From positions 1,240,001-1,304,000 of the forward strand of contig NZ_CP133083.1 of the NCBI RefSeq assembly GCF_030908545.1: a stretch of 64,000 nt of DNA, in the 5' to 3' direction. The position numbers and the translations under genes were made by a program. Positions 32,467 through 47,112 of the stretch are shown here, piece by piece. The notes under the pieces were generated by a model. That model was not told where the DNA came from. It did no database searches and worked only from the letters and a program-made list of their open reading frames with translations. The number at the start of each line of letters is the position of its first letter. The stretch's first letter is position 1. The DNA is from Nitrosomonas sp. sh817 (GTDB taxonomy: Bacteria; Pseudomonadota; Gammaproteobacteria; Burkholderiales; Nitrosomonadaceae).

Positions 32467-33348
32467 TTAGCGCTGAGCTTGCAGTGCAGCAATTCTTTCT
32501 TCCAGCGGTGGATGTGACATGAATAACCTCATCAAGCCGTTGCTGCCGCCGGAAATTCCAAAAGCAGCCAACTGATCGGGCAAAGCCGCTTGCTCATGTA
32601 CCCGTTGCAGGCGCTGCAACGCAGCGATCATTTTTTCTCTACCCGCCAAACTTGCACCGCCTGCATCGGCGCGGAATTCGCGTTGGCGGCTGAACCACAT
32701 GACAATAATACTGGCCAGAATGCCAAGAACGATTTCAGCAATAATCGTGGTTACCCAAAAAGCCGGTCCATGGCCTTCCTCATTCTTGAATACCGCGCGG
32801 TCAATGGTATGGCCGACCACACGTGAGAGGAAGATCACGAAGGTATTGACCACGCCTTGGATGAGCGCCAATGTCACCATGTCGCCGTTTGCGATGTGAC
32901 TGACTTCATGCGCTAGTACGGCTTCCGCTTCATCCTGGCTCATGTTGTGTAATAGCCCGGCGCTGACCGCAACCAAGGCATCGTTTCGTGACATGCCGGT
33001 GGCAAACGCATTGACATCCGGTGCTGGGTAGATGGCTACTTCCGGCATGCCGATTCCAGCCATTTTCGCTTGACGCTGTACCGTACTGAGTAACCAATGT
33101 TCTTGCGCATTTCTTGGAATCTCGATGACTTGCGCACCGGTAAAACGTTTGGCGGTCCACTTGGACATCGCCAGCGACATGAATGAGCCGCCAAAGCCGA
33201 AAACCGCGGCGAATACGAGCAGTGAATTAATATCCAGTCCGGCGCCTTGCTCATCCAGGATTCTTTCAAAACCTAATAAGCGCAATGTGATGCTTAAAAC
33301 AACAACAATCGCTAAGTTCGTTGCCAAAAAGAGAAATATTCTTTTCAT
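32467..33348 (-). CDS. htpX: HtpX, membrane zinc metalloprotease
   Basis: Inner-membrane quality-control protease of 293 residues, peptidase family M48. Two N-terminal transmembrane helices ([40 protein letters not shown]), the zinc motif [14 protein letters not shown], two more helices ([34 protein letters not shown]) and the third ligand Glu in [10 protein letters not shown]. The C-terminus [14 protein letters not shown] is typical. It degrades misfolded membrane proteins together with FtsH. The gene is monocistronic, 156 bp behind ftsB. Confidence 0.97.
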   Translation of the reverse strand: MKRIFLFLATNLAIVVVLSITLRLLGFERILDEQGAGLDINSLLVFAAVFGFGGSFMSLAMSKWTAKRFTGAQVIEIPRNAQEHWLLSTVQRQAKMAGIGMPEVAIYPAPDVNAFATGMSRNDALVAVSAGLLHNMSQDEAEAVLAHEVSHIANGDMVTLALIQGVVNTFVIFLSRVVGHTIDRAVFKNEEGHGPAFWVTTIIAEIVLGILASIIVMWFSRQREFRADAGGASLAGREKMIAALQRLQRVHEQAALPDQLAAFGISGGSNGLMRLFMSHPPLEERIAALQAQR

Positions 33349-33504
33349 TGTTTTGCTCCTAAATATCTAGAAAAGCACAAAATACGGATGATGCCGATAT
33401 GTGATCAGTCAGCTATTTTTCAAGCAGCATGGTATTAAAATTACCGGAACCAAGTTGCTTGCAATAAAACACCGGCTCTCAACCGGCCTGCACATTTAGG
33501 TCGT

Positions 33505-35153
<1,649 letters not shown>

Positions 35154-35221
35154 TTAATCACTTATGATAATCGATCAGCGGGTTGATCGTTCTTGGGAAT
35201 AAACCCTTTTTTCTGAATTAT

Positions 35222-36904
<1,683 letters not shown>

Positions 36905-36983
36905 TTATCGTACCTTGAAGAGTTCATAGGAACAGAAGCAAAGCATTATATTTCGTATAAATCAGCAATGTGATCAATGTGCA

Positions 36984-37868
36984 TTAGCGAATTTCTGCAA
37001 GTAATCGACTCATCATTTGTTCAGATTGATAAAGATAATTGCCGCCGAAAAGATTCAAATGATTGAGGATGTGGTATAAGTTGTACACACTTTTGCGGAT
37101 ATTATAACCGGAATCCAAAGGATAATTATAGCGGTACGCAGAATAAAAATCGGGCGGGAAGCCACCGAATAATTCGGTCATGGCAAGATCCGCTTCGCGG
37201 TCACCGTAATAGACGGCCGGATCGAATATTACCGGATTACCGTCGCCGTCATAGGCGTAATTGCCGCTCCAGAGGTCGCCGTGTAGCAATGAAGGCAATG
37301 GCGCTGCGCCGGAAAAAAATTTCTCCAGATTTACTAGCAATTGTTCCCCGAGTTGTTGCAATTTTCCATTAAATCCATTGCTCTTGGCCAAATCCAATTG
37401 ATAGCCCAGGCGCTGCTTCCGCCAGAATTCGGTCCAATCCGCGCAAACTGTGTTTATTTGCGGCGTAGTGCCCAAGGTGTTGTCGCGGTGCCAGCCAAAC
37501 TGCGGGGAAGTGATGCGGTGCAGGGCGGCAAGTTGTTCCCCAAAATCGGATCCATGACTGTTGGCACCCTTGTTGAGATTGAGATACTCCAATACCAGCC
37601 ACGCATTTTGCCCGTCTTTTCCGTGACAGACAGGCTGCGGTACACGAATCGTGCCGGATTGCAGGATTTCCTGAAGTCCCGCCGATTCCGCTTCAAACAT
37701 GGGAAGGTTACGGGGTGAGTTTAGCTTGACGAAAAAGTGAAACCTGCCGTCGCTGACTCGATAAGTCTGATTGATGCAACCGCCACCGATCGGGTCAGAT
37801 TCCTGAATGGTGAAAGTCTTTCCTAAGACCGCGGAAATCTGAGTGCTGATGCCGAGCCAGTTATGCAC
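36984..37868 (-). CDS. Fructosamine-3-kinase-like protein
   Basis: 294-residue kinase-like protein of the fructosamine/ketosamine-3-kinase family (also related to aminoglycoside phosphotransferases), thought to deglycate proteins or small amines by phosphorylating fructosamine. The catalytic loop is [15 protein letters not shown] and the metal-binding motif [18 protein letters not shown], with [10 protein letters not shown] and FFVKLN (ATP-binding Lys) in the N-lobe. It overlaps the end of argH by 8 bp, so it is translationally coupled to it; the reason for this pairing is not apparent. Confidence 0.9.
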   Translation of the reverse strand: MHNWLGISTQISAVLGKTFTIQESDPIGGGCINQTYRVSDGRFHFFVKLNSPRNLPMFEAESAGLQEILQSGTIRVPQPVCHGKDGQNAWLVLEYLNLNKGANSHGSDFGEQLAALHRITSPQFGWHRDNTLGTTPQINTVCADWTEFWRKQRLGYQLDLAKSNGFNGKLQQLGEQLLVNLEKFFSGAAPLPSLLHGDLWSGNYAYDGDGNPVIFDPAVYYGDREADLAMTELFGGFPPDFYSAYRYNYPLDSGYNIRKSVYNLYHILNHLNLFGGNYLYQSEQMMSRLLAEIR

Positions 37869-39288
37869 GCGACGAGTCAGGATCCGCTGTTAACCATTTT
37901 TTGGCTTGCTGAATCGCGATTTGCACTTGCTCCGGTGCTGTGCCGCCAGTGTGATTGCGGCTTTGCATCGATCCTTCAAGCGTTAGAACGGCGAAAATAT
38001 CGGCTTGAATCTGAGGGGAGAATGCTTGCAGCTCCGGTAATTCGAGCTTGCCGAGATCACATCCCTTGCGTTCCGCGTATTGCACCGCTTGAGCAACGAT
38101 TTCATGCGCATCGCGGAATGGAATCCCTTTTTTCACCAGATAATCGGCTAAATCCGTTGCGGTGGCGTAGCCGCGTAAAGCCGATGCACGCATAGCCGCC
38201 TGATTGACTTCAACGCCGCCGAGCATATCGGCGTAAATCCGGAGCGTATCGGTCAGGGTGTCGACGGTATCAAAGAGCGGCTCTTTATCTTCCTGGTTGT
38301 CTTTATTGTAAGCCAACGGTTGCGCTTTCATCAGTGTCAATAATGCGATCAAATGGCCGTTGACACGCCCGGTTTTGCCGCGCACCAGTTCGGGAACATC
38401 CGGATTTTTTTTCTGCGGCATGATCGATGAGCCGGTGCAGAAACGGTCGGCCAGTTGAATAAAACCGAACGATGGGTTCATCCAAATGATCAATTCTTCC
38501 GACATGCGGGATAAATGCGTCATGATCAAAGCCGCACAAGCGCTGAATTCAATGGCGAAATCACGATCCGAGACGGCATCCAGCGAATTTTGGCAAACGC
38601 TTTCAAAATCCAATAATTGCGCGGCCCGTTCCCGGTTGATCGGATAGCTGGTGCCGGCCAGTGCGGCAGCGCCCAGCGGCAACTGATTCACGCGTTTGCG
38701 GCAATCGGCCAGGCGTTCGGTGTCGCGCTTCAGCATTTCGAAATACGCCATCAAATGGTGTCCGAAAGAAACCGGTTGCGCGACTTGCAGGTGAGTAAAG
38801 CCCGGCATCACCGTGTGCAGATGCTGTTCCGCCAGATCGACGATAGCCTGTTGCATGGCTTTTATGAGTTGAATGATGTGATCGATCGCGGTGCGTAAAA
38901 ACAGGCGGATATCGGTAGCAACCTGGTCGTTGCGCGAGCGGCCGGTGTGCAATCGCTTACCGGCATCGCCAATCAAAGCCGTCAAGCGTTTCTCGATATT
39001 CAAGTGAACGTCTTCCAGTTCCAGCAGCCAGGGGAATTGCCGGTTTCGTATCTCTTCAAGTATTTGTTGCAAGCCTTGTTGGATGGCATGGAAGTCGCCG
39101 CTGCTGATAATGCCTTGTTCGGACAGCATTTGCGCATGTGCCAGTGAACCTTGGATGTCGTACTCAGCCAATCGCTGATCAAAATTCACGGAGGCGGTAT
39201 AGCGTTTTACCAACTCTGACACTGGCTCACTGAAACGTCCTGACCAGGTTTTGTTGCTATCTTCCATATCTTTCTTATCGTTATTCAT
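37861..39288 (-). CDS. argH: Argininosuccinate lyase
   Basis: Last enzyme of arginine biosynthesis, splitting argininosuccinate into arginine and fumarate. The 475-residue protein has the N-terminal [39 protein letters not shown], the catalytic [16 protein letters not shown] region ([20 protein letters not shown]) and the superfamily signature [20 protein letters not shown] with the catalytic serine. The annotated ATG gives a seven-residue leader before [10 protein letters not shown]; the second Met at 39267 may be the true start. It is followed directly by the fructosamine-kinase-like gene. Confidence 0.97.
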   Translation of the reverse strand: MNNDKKDMEDSNKTWSGRFSEPVSELVKRYTASVNFDQRLAEYDIQGSLAHAQMLSEQGIISSGDFHAIQQGLQQILEEIRNRQFPWLLELEDVHLNIEKRLTALIGDAGKRLHTGRSRNDQVATDIRLFLRTAIDHIIQLIKAMQQAIVDLAEQHLHTVMPGFTHLQVAQPVSFGHHLMAYFEMLKRDTERLADCRKRVNQLPLGAAALAGTSYPINRERAAQLLDFESVCQNSLDAVSDRDFAIEFSACAALIMTHLSRMSEELIIWMNPSFGFIQLADRFCTGSSIMPQKKNPDVPELVRGKTGRVNGHLIALLTLMKAQPLAYNKDNQEDKEPLFDTVDTLTDTLRIYADMLGGVEVNQAAMRASALRGYATATDLADYLVKKGIPFRDAHEIVAQAVQYAERKGCDLGKLELPELQAFSPQIQADIFAVLTLEGSMQSRNHTGGTAPEQVQIAIQQAKKWLTADPDSSRA

Positions 39289-39528
39289 TGTATTGCTGGA
39301 TCTCCGGTTGGCGGCGCCCTAATCGTGGATGCTGCATTATAAATCATAAATGCTGGCGAAATAATTGAGCGGGTTTGCGATATTTGCGTGTTTGGCGCGA
39401 TTTTGATGCATAAATAACAAAAGCAACATCAGACCGCGCATCTATTTGGCGTGCGCTACTTTTCCTGATCTGAGGATTCATGGATAATCGAGCTTTATAT
39501 CTGCTACCCATAACACAAGGAGTCATCC

Positions 39529-40143
39529 ATGACGGATTACAACAAACAAAACCCGAATCAACAATCGAAAGCTGAAACATTATTTTCGTTACTAAGCGCC
39601 AAATTTGAGTGGCTGGCTAAAATTCCGACGATGCAATTACCCGCCAAGCATGCTGCAATTCTGATTGGCATTATCGTTGTGTTGCTGGTGTGGAAAACCA
39701 TTGCGGTCAGTAAGGTGGAATCGGATATGGCGAAAAAACTCGAAAACGAGCGTGTGCTGATTACCCAGCAAGCCCGCGAATATGCCGATCAACAATATGT
39801 CAAGGAAGAAGAGCGATTTGGCCAGGTCTTGTCTTGGGCGGTGCGTGGTGAGTTGATTCGTAATAATGTCGATCAAATCGATCAATATCTGAGCGAAATC
39901 GTCAAAATGAAAGACACGGAACGGGTCGTCTTGATCGGTGAAGACGGGCAATTGTTGGTATCAACCGATAAGCGCTTGGAAGAAACCAAAGGCGTGGAGA
40001 TCTACCCTAAAGAAATTTTGAATCTTCAAAAGATTACGCTTCGTTCCGACGTCGAAGGCAAAAAGATTCTGGTTGTTCCGGTGATGGGACTGAACAAAAA
40101 AATAGCCACGGTGGTGGTCAGTTACAAACAACCGAAGTTTTAA
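39529..40143 (+). CDS. Unknown single-pass membrane protein with extracytoplasmic sensor-like part
   Basis: 204-residue protein that I do not recognise. One membrane helix (HAAILIGIIVVLLVWKTIAV, residues about 45-64) separates a short polar N-terminus from a C-terminal domain. That domain begins with a charged helix (MAKKLENERVLITQQAREYA) and continues with a mixed alpha/beta stretch (VVLIGEDGQLLVSTDKRLEE, GKKILVVPVMGLNKKIATVV), the kind of pattern seen in small PAS/CACHE-type sensor modules. A good AAGGAG site lies at 39519. It is monocistronic and ends at a strong terminator. Confidence 0.65.
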   Translation: MTDYNKQNPNQQSKAETLFSLLSAKFEWLAKIPTMQLPAKHAAILIGIIVVLLVWKTIAVSKVESDMAKKLENERVLITQQAREYADQQYVKEEERFGQVLSWAVRGELIRNNVDQIDQYLSEIVKMKDTERVVLIGEDGQLLVSTDKRLEETKGVEIYPKEILNLQKITLRSDVEGKKILVVPVMGLNKKIATVVVSYKQPKF

Positions 40144-40187
40144 GCGACATGCGTTGCGTTTAATTTTCCAGTTGCAGTCAGATGAAG

Positions 40188-40213
40188 GGCCTTTGTGTGA
40201 ACAAAGGCCTTTT

Positions 40214-40215
<2 letters not shown>
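40188..40215 (+). terminator. Rho-independent terminator
   Basis: 9-bp stem GGCCTTTGT / ACAAAGGCC with a GTGA tetraloop and a run of six T. It terminates the plus-strand membrane-protein gene and ends against the 3' end of murA, which is convergent. Confidence 0.88.
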
Positions 40216-41533
<1,318 letters not shown>

Positions 41534-41624
41534 TCATAATAGCGTAGTTTATACAGCTTACAATGTGTGCAAGCGGCAACTATAGCAAAAAAAGCCGAAT
41601 ACATTCACCAGGACAGGAGAAAAA

Positions 41625-42014
41625 ATGACGAAGCAAATTATCCATACCAACGATGCGCCCCAAGCGATTGGCACATACTCACAAGCAGTCCGGGTCAGTA
41701 AGGGGGACACGGTTTATTTGTCCGGTCAGATCGGATTGGATCCGGTCAGCATGCAAATGGCGGAAGGGATTGAAGCGCAGATCCAGCAAGTATTTTCCAA
41801 TCTGAAAGCGGTGGCGAAAGCAAGCGGCGGCAGCTTGGGCGATGTCGTCAAGTTGAATATTTTTTTAACCGATCTGGATAATTTTGCGCTGGTAAACGAA
41901 ATCATGGCCGGTCATTTCTCGCAGCCGTATCCGGCGCGTGCGGCGGTAGGCGTCAAAGCTTTGCCGCGTGGCGCATTGGTGGAAATGGATGCGGTGATGG
42001 TACTATCCGACTAA
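41625..42014 (+). CDS. ridA: RidA, enamine/imine deaminase
   Basis: 129-residue YjgF/YER057c/UK114-family protein that hydrolyses reactive 2-aminoacrylate and related enamines. The family signature is present: [21 protein letters not shown] start ([19 protein letters not shown], with Ile before His), [10 protein letters not shown], and the C-terminal [20 protein letters not shown] carrying the catalytic Arg and Glu. A GGAGAA ribosome-binding site precedes the ATG. It lies 18 bp before recG, a neighbourhood common in betaproteobacteria. Confidence 0.95.
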   Translation: MTKQIIHTNDAPQAIGTYSQAVRVSKGDTVYLSGQIGLDPVSMQMAEGIEAQIQQVFSNLKAVAKASGGSLGDVVKLNIFLTDLDNFALVNEIMAGHFSQPYPARAAVGVKALPRGALVEMDAVMVLSD

Positions 42015-42032
42015 GCGATTAGCTTCATTGCG

Positions 42033-44096
42033 TTGGCAGTGTCGGTTGATGATGCGATGCACATAAGCCCCGGCGTGCAGGAAAAATTATCACGTTTAGG
42101 CATCCGCACGGAATGGGATTTGATTTTGCATTTGCCGATCCGGTACGAAGACGAAACACATTTGTTTCCGATTGCGGATGCGCCGGCCGGACAAATCGTG
42201 CAAGTCGAAGGGGTGATCATTCATAACGAAGTGGTGACGCGCCCGCGAAGGCAATTAGTGTGTCAAATCGAAGATGGCAGCGGTGTCTTGGTGATGCGCT
42301 ATCTGAATTTCTATGGCAGTCAAATCAAGACTTACGCGGTAGGAAAGCGTGTACGGTTGCTGGGCGAGATCCGCCACGGTTATCATGGGATGGAAATGGT
42401 TCATCCCAAATGCCGCATCGTGTCTGTAAGCGAGCCGCTCGCTGATACGATGACACCGGTATATCCGGTTACGGCGGGATTGCCGCAGAAGACGCTGGTA
42501 AAACTCATCGGACAAATGCTGCAGAATGCCGGACAAACAAAAATGTTGACTGAAACCGTACCGGATACGGTGATCAAACATTATCAACTGGCTGGTTTCA
42601 GCGCGAGTGTGATCAATCTGCATCATCCTGCGCCGGATGTATCAATCGGATCATTACAAAACCGGACGCACCCATCCTGGCGGCGCATCAAATTTGATGA
42701 ATTGCTGGCGCAGCAATTATCGATGCGATTGCATTACCGGCAGCGGCGTCAATGCAGCGCGCCGGTACTGGCGCCCAAAAATCAATCGGCTGCTAAACTA
42801 CTGGAGCGGCTGGCTTTCAGGTTGACAGCCGCGCAAATCAGGGTGTTTGATGAAATCAGCCGTGATTTGGCCGCGCCGTATCCGATGCAACGCTTATTGC
42901 AAGGCGATGTTGGTAGCGGTAAAACCATCGTGGCTGCGCTGGCTGCGCTACAGGCGATTGAGAATGGGTTTCAAGCGGCGATCATGGCGCCGACCGAAAT
43001 TCTTGCCGAACAGCATTTCCGAAAGTTGTCTACATGGTTTGATCCCCTGGGAATACGAACTGCCTGGCTATCGGGAAGTCAGAAAAAGAAACAAAAGCAG
43101 GAAGCGCTGGATGAAATTTCAACCGGGGTGGCGCAAATGGCCGTGGGAACTCATGCATTGTTTCAAGACCAGGTGTTGTTTCAGCAATTGGGACTCGCCA
43201 TTATCGACGAACAGCACCGGTTTGGTGTGCAGCAACGCTTGGCATTACGGATGAAGGGCGCGCAGTCTGAGCAAGTGCCGCATCAGTTGATGATGAGCGC
43301 GACGCCGATTCCACGTACGTTGTCGATGAGCTATTTCGCCGATCTGGACGTTTCGATTATCGATGAGTTGCCGCCCGGCCGGTCGCCGGTAGTGACTAAG
43401 TTGATCGCGGACAACCGCCGCGATGAAGTTATCGCGCGGATACAGCAAGCCTGTTCACAAGGCAAACAGGTATATTGGGTGTGCCCGTTGATTGAGGAAT
43501 CGGAAGTTTTGCAGTTGCAAACCGCGGAAGCCACCTATGCAAATCTAACTGCGGAATTTCCGCATTTGACTGTCGGATTGGTGCACGGGCGCTTGTCTCC
43601 GCAAGAGAAAACCGAGGTGATGGATCTGTTTAAGCGAGGCGCTATTCAGCTGCTGGTCGCGACAACGGTGATCGAAGTGGGTGTCGATGTGCTCAATGCA
43701 TCGTTAATGGTGATTGAGAATGCCGAGCGCATGGGGTTATCGCAGTTGCATCAATTACGCGGGCGCGTAGGCCGCGGAGCCGAGGCCAGTATCTGCATCT
43801 TGTTATTCCAGCAACCCTTGTCGGAAGTGGCGCGTCAACGATTGCGAATCATTTTTGAGCATTCCGATGGTTTTGAAATTGCCCGCCAGGATTTGCAGTT
43901 GCGTGGCCCCGGCGAATTCCTCGGCGCCAAGCAGAGCGGTGTGCCAATGCTGCGCTTTGCCGATCTTGAGCAAGATGGCGATTTACTGGAAGCCGCGCAA
44001 GCTACCGCAAATGAAATGCTCGATCATTATCCGGAATTGGCGCAACAACACATTGATCGTTGGTTGGGCGATAAAAGCCAATATTTGCGGGTATAA
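42033..44096 (+). CDS. recG: RecG, ATP-dependent DNA helicase
   Basis: Branch-migrating helicase that rescues stalled replication forks and Holliday junctions. The 687-residue protein has the N-terminal wedge/OB domain (LPIRYEDETHLFPIADAPAG), motif I LQGDVGSGKTIVAALAAL, motif II LAIIDEQHRFGVQQRLAL, motif III MSATPIPRTLSMSYF, motif VI HQLRGRVGRG and the C-terminal TRG-like QLRGPGEFLGAKQSG. The TTG start at 42033 is the most upstream codon; GTG 42039 or ATG 42057 are possible as well. It follows ridA by 18 bp. Confidence 0.97.
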   Translation: MAVSVDDAMHISPGVQEKLSRLGIRTEWDLILHLPIRYEDETHLFPIADAPAGQIVQVEGVIIHNEVVTRPRRQLVCQIEDGSGVLVMRYLNFYGSQIKTYAVGKRVRLLGEIRHGYHGMEMVHPKCRIVSVSEPLADTMTPVYPVTAGLPQKTLVKLIGQMLQNAGQTKMLTETVPDTVIKHYQLAGFSASVINLHHPAPDVSIGSLQNRTHPSWRRIKFDELLAQQLSMRLHYRQRRQCSAPVLAPKNQSAAKLLERLAFRLTAAQIRVFDEISRDLAAPYPMQRLLQGDVGSGKTIVAALAALQAIENGFQAAIMAPTEILAEQHFRKLSTWFDPLGIRTAWLSGSQKKKQKQEALDEISTGVAQMAVGTHALFQDQVLFQQLGLAIIDEQHRFGVQQRLALRMKGAQSEQVPHQLMMSATPIPRTLSMSYFADLDVSIIDELPPGRSPVVTKLIADNRRDEVIARIQQACSQGKQVYWVCPLIEESEVLQLQTAEATYANLTAEFPHLTVGLVHGRLSPQEKTEVMDLFKRGAIQLLVATTVIEVGVDVLNASLMVIENAERMGLSQLHQLRGRVGRGAEASICILLFQQPLSEVARQRLRIIFEHSDGFEIARQDLQLRGPGEFLGAKQSGVPMLRFADLEQDGDLLEAAQATANEMLDHYPELAQQHIDRWLGDKSQYLRV

Positions 44097-44119
44097 AAAT
44101 TTACGAAAAGGTGATGTAA

Positions 44120-45052
44120 TTGATTGTAAAGGATAAAGTTTCTTGGGTGCGATTGTTGTTTCAAGTCCGCGGTAGTAGCTTAACGGAAACCTGGCCGCGG
44201 ATTTTGGGTGTGACCATGGTTGCGATGGTAGTGACGTATGTGGAAATGTATTACGGCATCCAGAAATACACCCTCACAACCACGCCATTTGCGTTAATAG
44301 GCGTAGCGGTCGGTGTTTTCTTGGGGTTTCGCAATAACGCGTCCTACGATAAGTTCTGGGAAGGCCGTAAACTTTGGGGAACCTTGGTCAATACGACCCG
44401 CAGTTTGACGCGCCAGGCTTGTCATATGATCGATTCGCAGCGGGATCATGACGAAGTCAAGCAGTTTCGTACGGTTTTTGTTAAACGTATCATTGCTTTC
44501 ACACATGCTTTGCGTTGTCATTTGCGTAACGAGGACCCGGCGGAAGCTATAAAAAAGTTCTTACCTGCGGATGATTTTTCCAGCGCGATTGCGTCAGCAC
44601 ATCGGCCGTTGGCGATTCTACAACAACTGAGCAATGATCTGGCCGTAGCGCGGCAACGTCAGTGGCTGGGGGAGTTCAATCATCCCTTCATGGAAGCGCA
44701 ACTCAATGAATTTTCCAATGTCCTGGGTGCTTGCGAGCGCATTAAAAACACCCCGATTCCGTTCAGCTATTCGGTATTGATTCACCGCATCGTCGCGGCG
44801 TATTGTTTGTTTTTGCCGTTTGGTCTGGTTGAAATGACCGGTGTGCTGACACCGGTTGTAGTACTGATGATTTCTTATGCGTTTTTTGAACTGGATGCGA
44901 TCGGTGATGAAATTGAAAATCCTTTCGGCTTGCAACCGAACGATCTGCCGTTGACTGCAATTTCACGAAATATCGAAATTAATTTGCTGGAGTTGATCGG
45001 CGACCCCGATCGGCCGGAAGTTTTGAAACCGGTGAACGATTTGTTAGTTTGA
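44120..45052 (+). CDS. Bestrophin-like (UPF0187) membrane channel
   Basis: 310-residue inner-membrane protein of the bestrophin/UPF0187 (YneE) family, which in studied bacteria forms pentameric ion channels. Visible are the first helices (ILGVTMVAMVVTYVEMYYGI, PFALIGVAVGVFLGFRNNAS), the family motif FRNNASYDKFWEGRKLWGTL and NTTRSLTRQ, and late helices VLIHRIVAAYCLFLPFGLVE and PVVVLMISYAFFELDAIGDE with the conserved EIENPFG end. TTG 44120 is a weakly supported start. It follows recG by 23 bp without an apparent link. Confidence 0.9.
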   Translation: MIVKDKVSWVRLLFQVRGSSLTETWPRILGVTMVAMVVTYVEMYYGIQKYTLTTTPFALIGVAVGVFLGFRNNASYDKFWEGRKLWGTLVNTTRSLTRQACHMIDSQRDHDEVKQFRTVFVKRIIAFTHALRCHLRNEDPAEAIKKFLPADDFSSAIASAHRPLAILQQLSNDLAVARQRQWLGEFNHPFMEAQLNEFSNVLGACERIKNTPIPFSYSVLIHRIVAAYCLFLPFGLVEMTGVLTPVVVLMISYAFFELDAIGDEIENPFGLQPNDLPLTAISRNIEINLLELIGDPDRPEVLKPVNDLLV

Positions 45053-45080
45053 TGGTGTACCGGTCACCGGAAGTTGGTGA

Positions 45081-46226
45081 CTAAGCGCCACATACAACGC
45101 GGTTGCGCCCTTGTTCTTTGGCCTGATACAAGCGGGTATCCGCCATAGACATGAAGCTGTCGATGGTATCCGCCTTGCCGGGTATCTGCGTGACGCAACC
45201 GATTGATACGGTCAAATATTGCTGGGTGCTCATGTATTGATTGGGAATATTCAGATCCTCGATTTTTTTTCGGATAATCTCCGCAAATTCCGCAGTACCT
45301 TGATGATCGAGATTGGCTGCGAGAATGCAGAATTCTTCACCGCCGAGACGAAAAGGGAAATCGCCGGGACGATGGCAGATTTCTTTTAGCTTCTGACCCA
45401 CTTGAATCAGCACCCGGTCGCCGGCGCTGTGGCCAAGTTGATCGTTGATTTTCTTGAAATGGTCGATATCCAGCATGATCAAAGCGAGCGGAGCTTTATC
45501 GCGCTTGGCTCTTTTCAATTCGCGGGCAAAGACATTATTAAAATGCCGCCGGTTATACAGATCGGTCAGTTGATCCGTAATCGCCAGCGCTTCCAGTCTC
45601 AGATTGGCTTTGAGCAGTTGCTTGTTAGCTTTATGCAATTCCTTTTCGATCGCAAGCCGTTTGTGGCTTTCGCGCATCAATTCCAATGTTGTGGACGATA
45701 AACTATCGTACATGTGCATGACAGTTTCAATGACGAGCCGGATCGAGCCGCTCATTTTCTTGTCGGATGCTATCTTCGCATCATCGAAAGACAATCCTGC
45801 ATGACGATGTTGTATAAAAAATGCCATGCGTTTGTCGCTATCGAGGATATGGAAAGCCAGCCAGCGGATCAGAAAAAGAATGATACTTTCAATCACCTCG
45901 GTATGCGATCGAGTGGCTTCACTTTCTTTAAGCTCAAGCACTTTAGGAAGAAACGATGAATGACTGAGCTGATGCGAGGAAAGCCAGGAGTCATCGCCTA
46001 AATGCTCGGCCCAGATCGCTTCTTCCGTTTCAAAATGAAATTCGGCGTATTGTGTCAGTTTGGTAAAAATATCATTGGTTTCTAGCAGGTTGCCGCGAGT
46101 CAGTGTGGCAGCCAATTGATTAAGCAATGAAACAAGCTTTCTGTGTTGTGCATCAATAACCGCAATTCCGGTATCAAGATTTTCATTCCAGGGAAAGACT
46201 TCCAATTTTTCCAAAGGGCTATTCAT
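45081..46226 (-). CDS. Bacteriohemerythrin-GGDEF diguanylate cyclase
   Basis: 381-residue cytoplasmic signalling protein. The N-terminal 140 residues are a bacteriohemerythrin (VFPWNENLDTGIAVIDAQHR, then FHFETEEAIWAEH and HQLSHSSFL, with late HILDSDKRMAFF), which should bind O2 or NO at a di-iron site. A coiled-coil helix (KELHKANKQLLKANLRLEAL) joins it to a GGDEF domain with the intact active site FRLGGEEFCIL and an RPGD inhibitory site just upstream. It therefore probably makes c-di-GMP in response to oxygen or NO. A YcgR-like c-di-GMP receptor is encoded at 55.3 kb. Confidence 0.93.
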   Translation of the reverse strand: MNSPLEKLEVFPWNENLDTGIAVIDAQHRKLVSLLNQLAATLTRGNLLETNDIFTKLTQYAEFHFETEEAIWAEHLGDDSWLSSHQLSHSSFLPKVLELKESEATRSHTEVIESIILFLIRWLAFHILDSDKRMAFFIQHRHAGLSFDDAKIASDKKMSGSIRLVIETVMHMYDSLSSTTLELMRESHKRLAIEKELHKANKQLLKANLRLEALAITDQLTDLYNRRHFNNVFARELKRAKRDKAPLALIMLDIDHFKKINDQLGHSAGDRVLIQVGQKLKEICHRPGDFPFRLGGEEFCILAANLDHQGTAEFAEIIRKKIEDLNIPNQYMSTQQYLTVSIGCVTQIPGKADTIDSFMSMADTRLYQAKEQGRNRVVCGA

Positions 46227-46569
46227 TCAATGTTTTGTGCAAAATGAGAAAAGTAGTGAAAGATAATTCAACGCAAATTATTGGGTATCAGAGCCTTTAG
46301 TGAGCTATCAGAAATAAATTTAACACGCTTCTGCATAAGGGAAAGTATAAATGGAATGAATTATTAAATTTTGCGATAACAATTTCTACGATGCCTGGGC
46401 CTTTTTGTGATAACGAAAATTGTTGGAACGATTCTGCATGGCTGGGTTTGCTTTGTAATTCCTTCGCAAAGACTGTTGTATAATCCTGATTCAATTTTTT
46501 AGCGACTTTGTTTCCGCTTCCGGATCGTATTTTTATCATGCAACCTTTTGAAGTAATCGCTTTACCCCG
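46227..46569. other. 343-bp intergenic region without a gene
   Basis: AT-rich space between the divergent cyclase gene and ubiC. Open frames here on either strand show no family resemblance and no clear ribosome-binding site. It presumably carries the two divergent promoters, which I could not place with confidence. Confidence 0.5.
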
Positions 46570-47112
46570 ATGAATAAAGCGTATCCGTTGGCCTGGCATG
46601 GGGCGTTGACCTCGGTTTCATATCCTCAGCGTATTTGGTTGCAAGATCGCGGTTCTTTGACACGCCGGATCCAAGAACGTTGTTCACATTTCTTCGTGCA
46701 ACCGGTGTTTCAGTCGCTACGCAGGGTGTACGGCGACGAATTGGATATCTTGCAATTACGCCCTTGCGAATGGGCCATGGTGCGGGAGGTTTATCTTTAC
46801 TGTGATCAGAAACCGGTCGTATTCGCGCACTCGGTGGTGGCGCGCAAGAATCTGCGCGGCGCATGGCGAGGTTTGAGCGGTCTGGGCAATAAATCGCTTG
46901 GCACCGTTTTGTTTACAAACCCGAAAATAAAGCGCACTCCTTTGGTGTTTAAAAAAATCGGGCGTGGTCATTTTCTGTACGAACGAGCCTGCCGCCGGTT
47001 GCCGGCAAAGCCGCCGGTTTTATGGGCGCGGCGTTCGCTGTTTACGTTGCACGGGCAATCGATTTTAGTAACTGAAGTTTTTTTACCGGGTATTTTGGAT
47101 TTACCGTCATGA
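46570..47112 (+). CDS. ubiC: UbiC, chorismate pyruvate-lyase
   Basis: Cytoplasmic enzyme that turns chorismate into 4-hydroxybenzoate and pyruvate, the entry to ubiquinone synthesis. The 180-residue protein shows the UbiC pattern: WLQDRGSLTRRIQERCSHFF, WAMVREVYLYCDQKPVVFAH, SVVARKNLRGAWRGLSGLGN, KSLGTVLFTNPKIKR with conserved Arg, and ARRSLFTLHGQSILVTEVFL with the active-site Glu. Its stop overlaps the ubiA start by 4 bp, giving a ubiC-ubiA-ubiD operon. Confidence 0.95.
   Translation: MNKAYPLAWHGALTSVSYPQRIWLQDRGSLTRRIQERCSHFFVQPVFQSLRRVYGDELDILQLRPCEWAMVREVYLYCDQKPVVFAHSVVARKNLRGAWRGLSGLGNKSLGTVLFTNPKIKRTPLVFKKIGRGHFLYERACRRLPAKPPVLWARRSLFTLHGQSILVTEVFLPGILDLPS

Noticed and set aside
45064..45082. 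GTCACC/GGTGAC hairpin between the bestrophin-like and cyclase genes considered as terminator
   Set aside because: Only 6 bp and no T run on either side.
46297..46599. 100-codon minus-strand frame in the cyclase-ubiC gap
   Set aside because: No homology and overlap with the ubiC start; left as intergenic.
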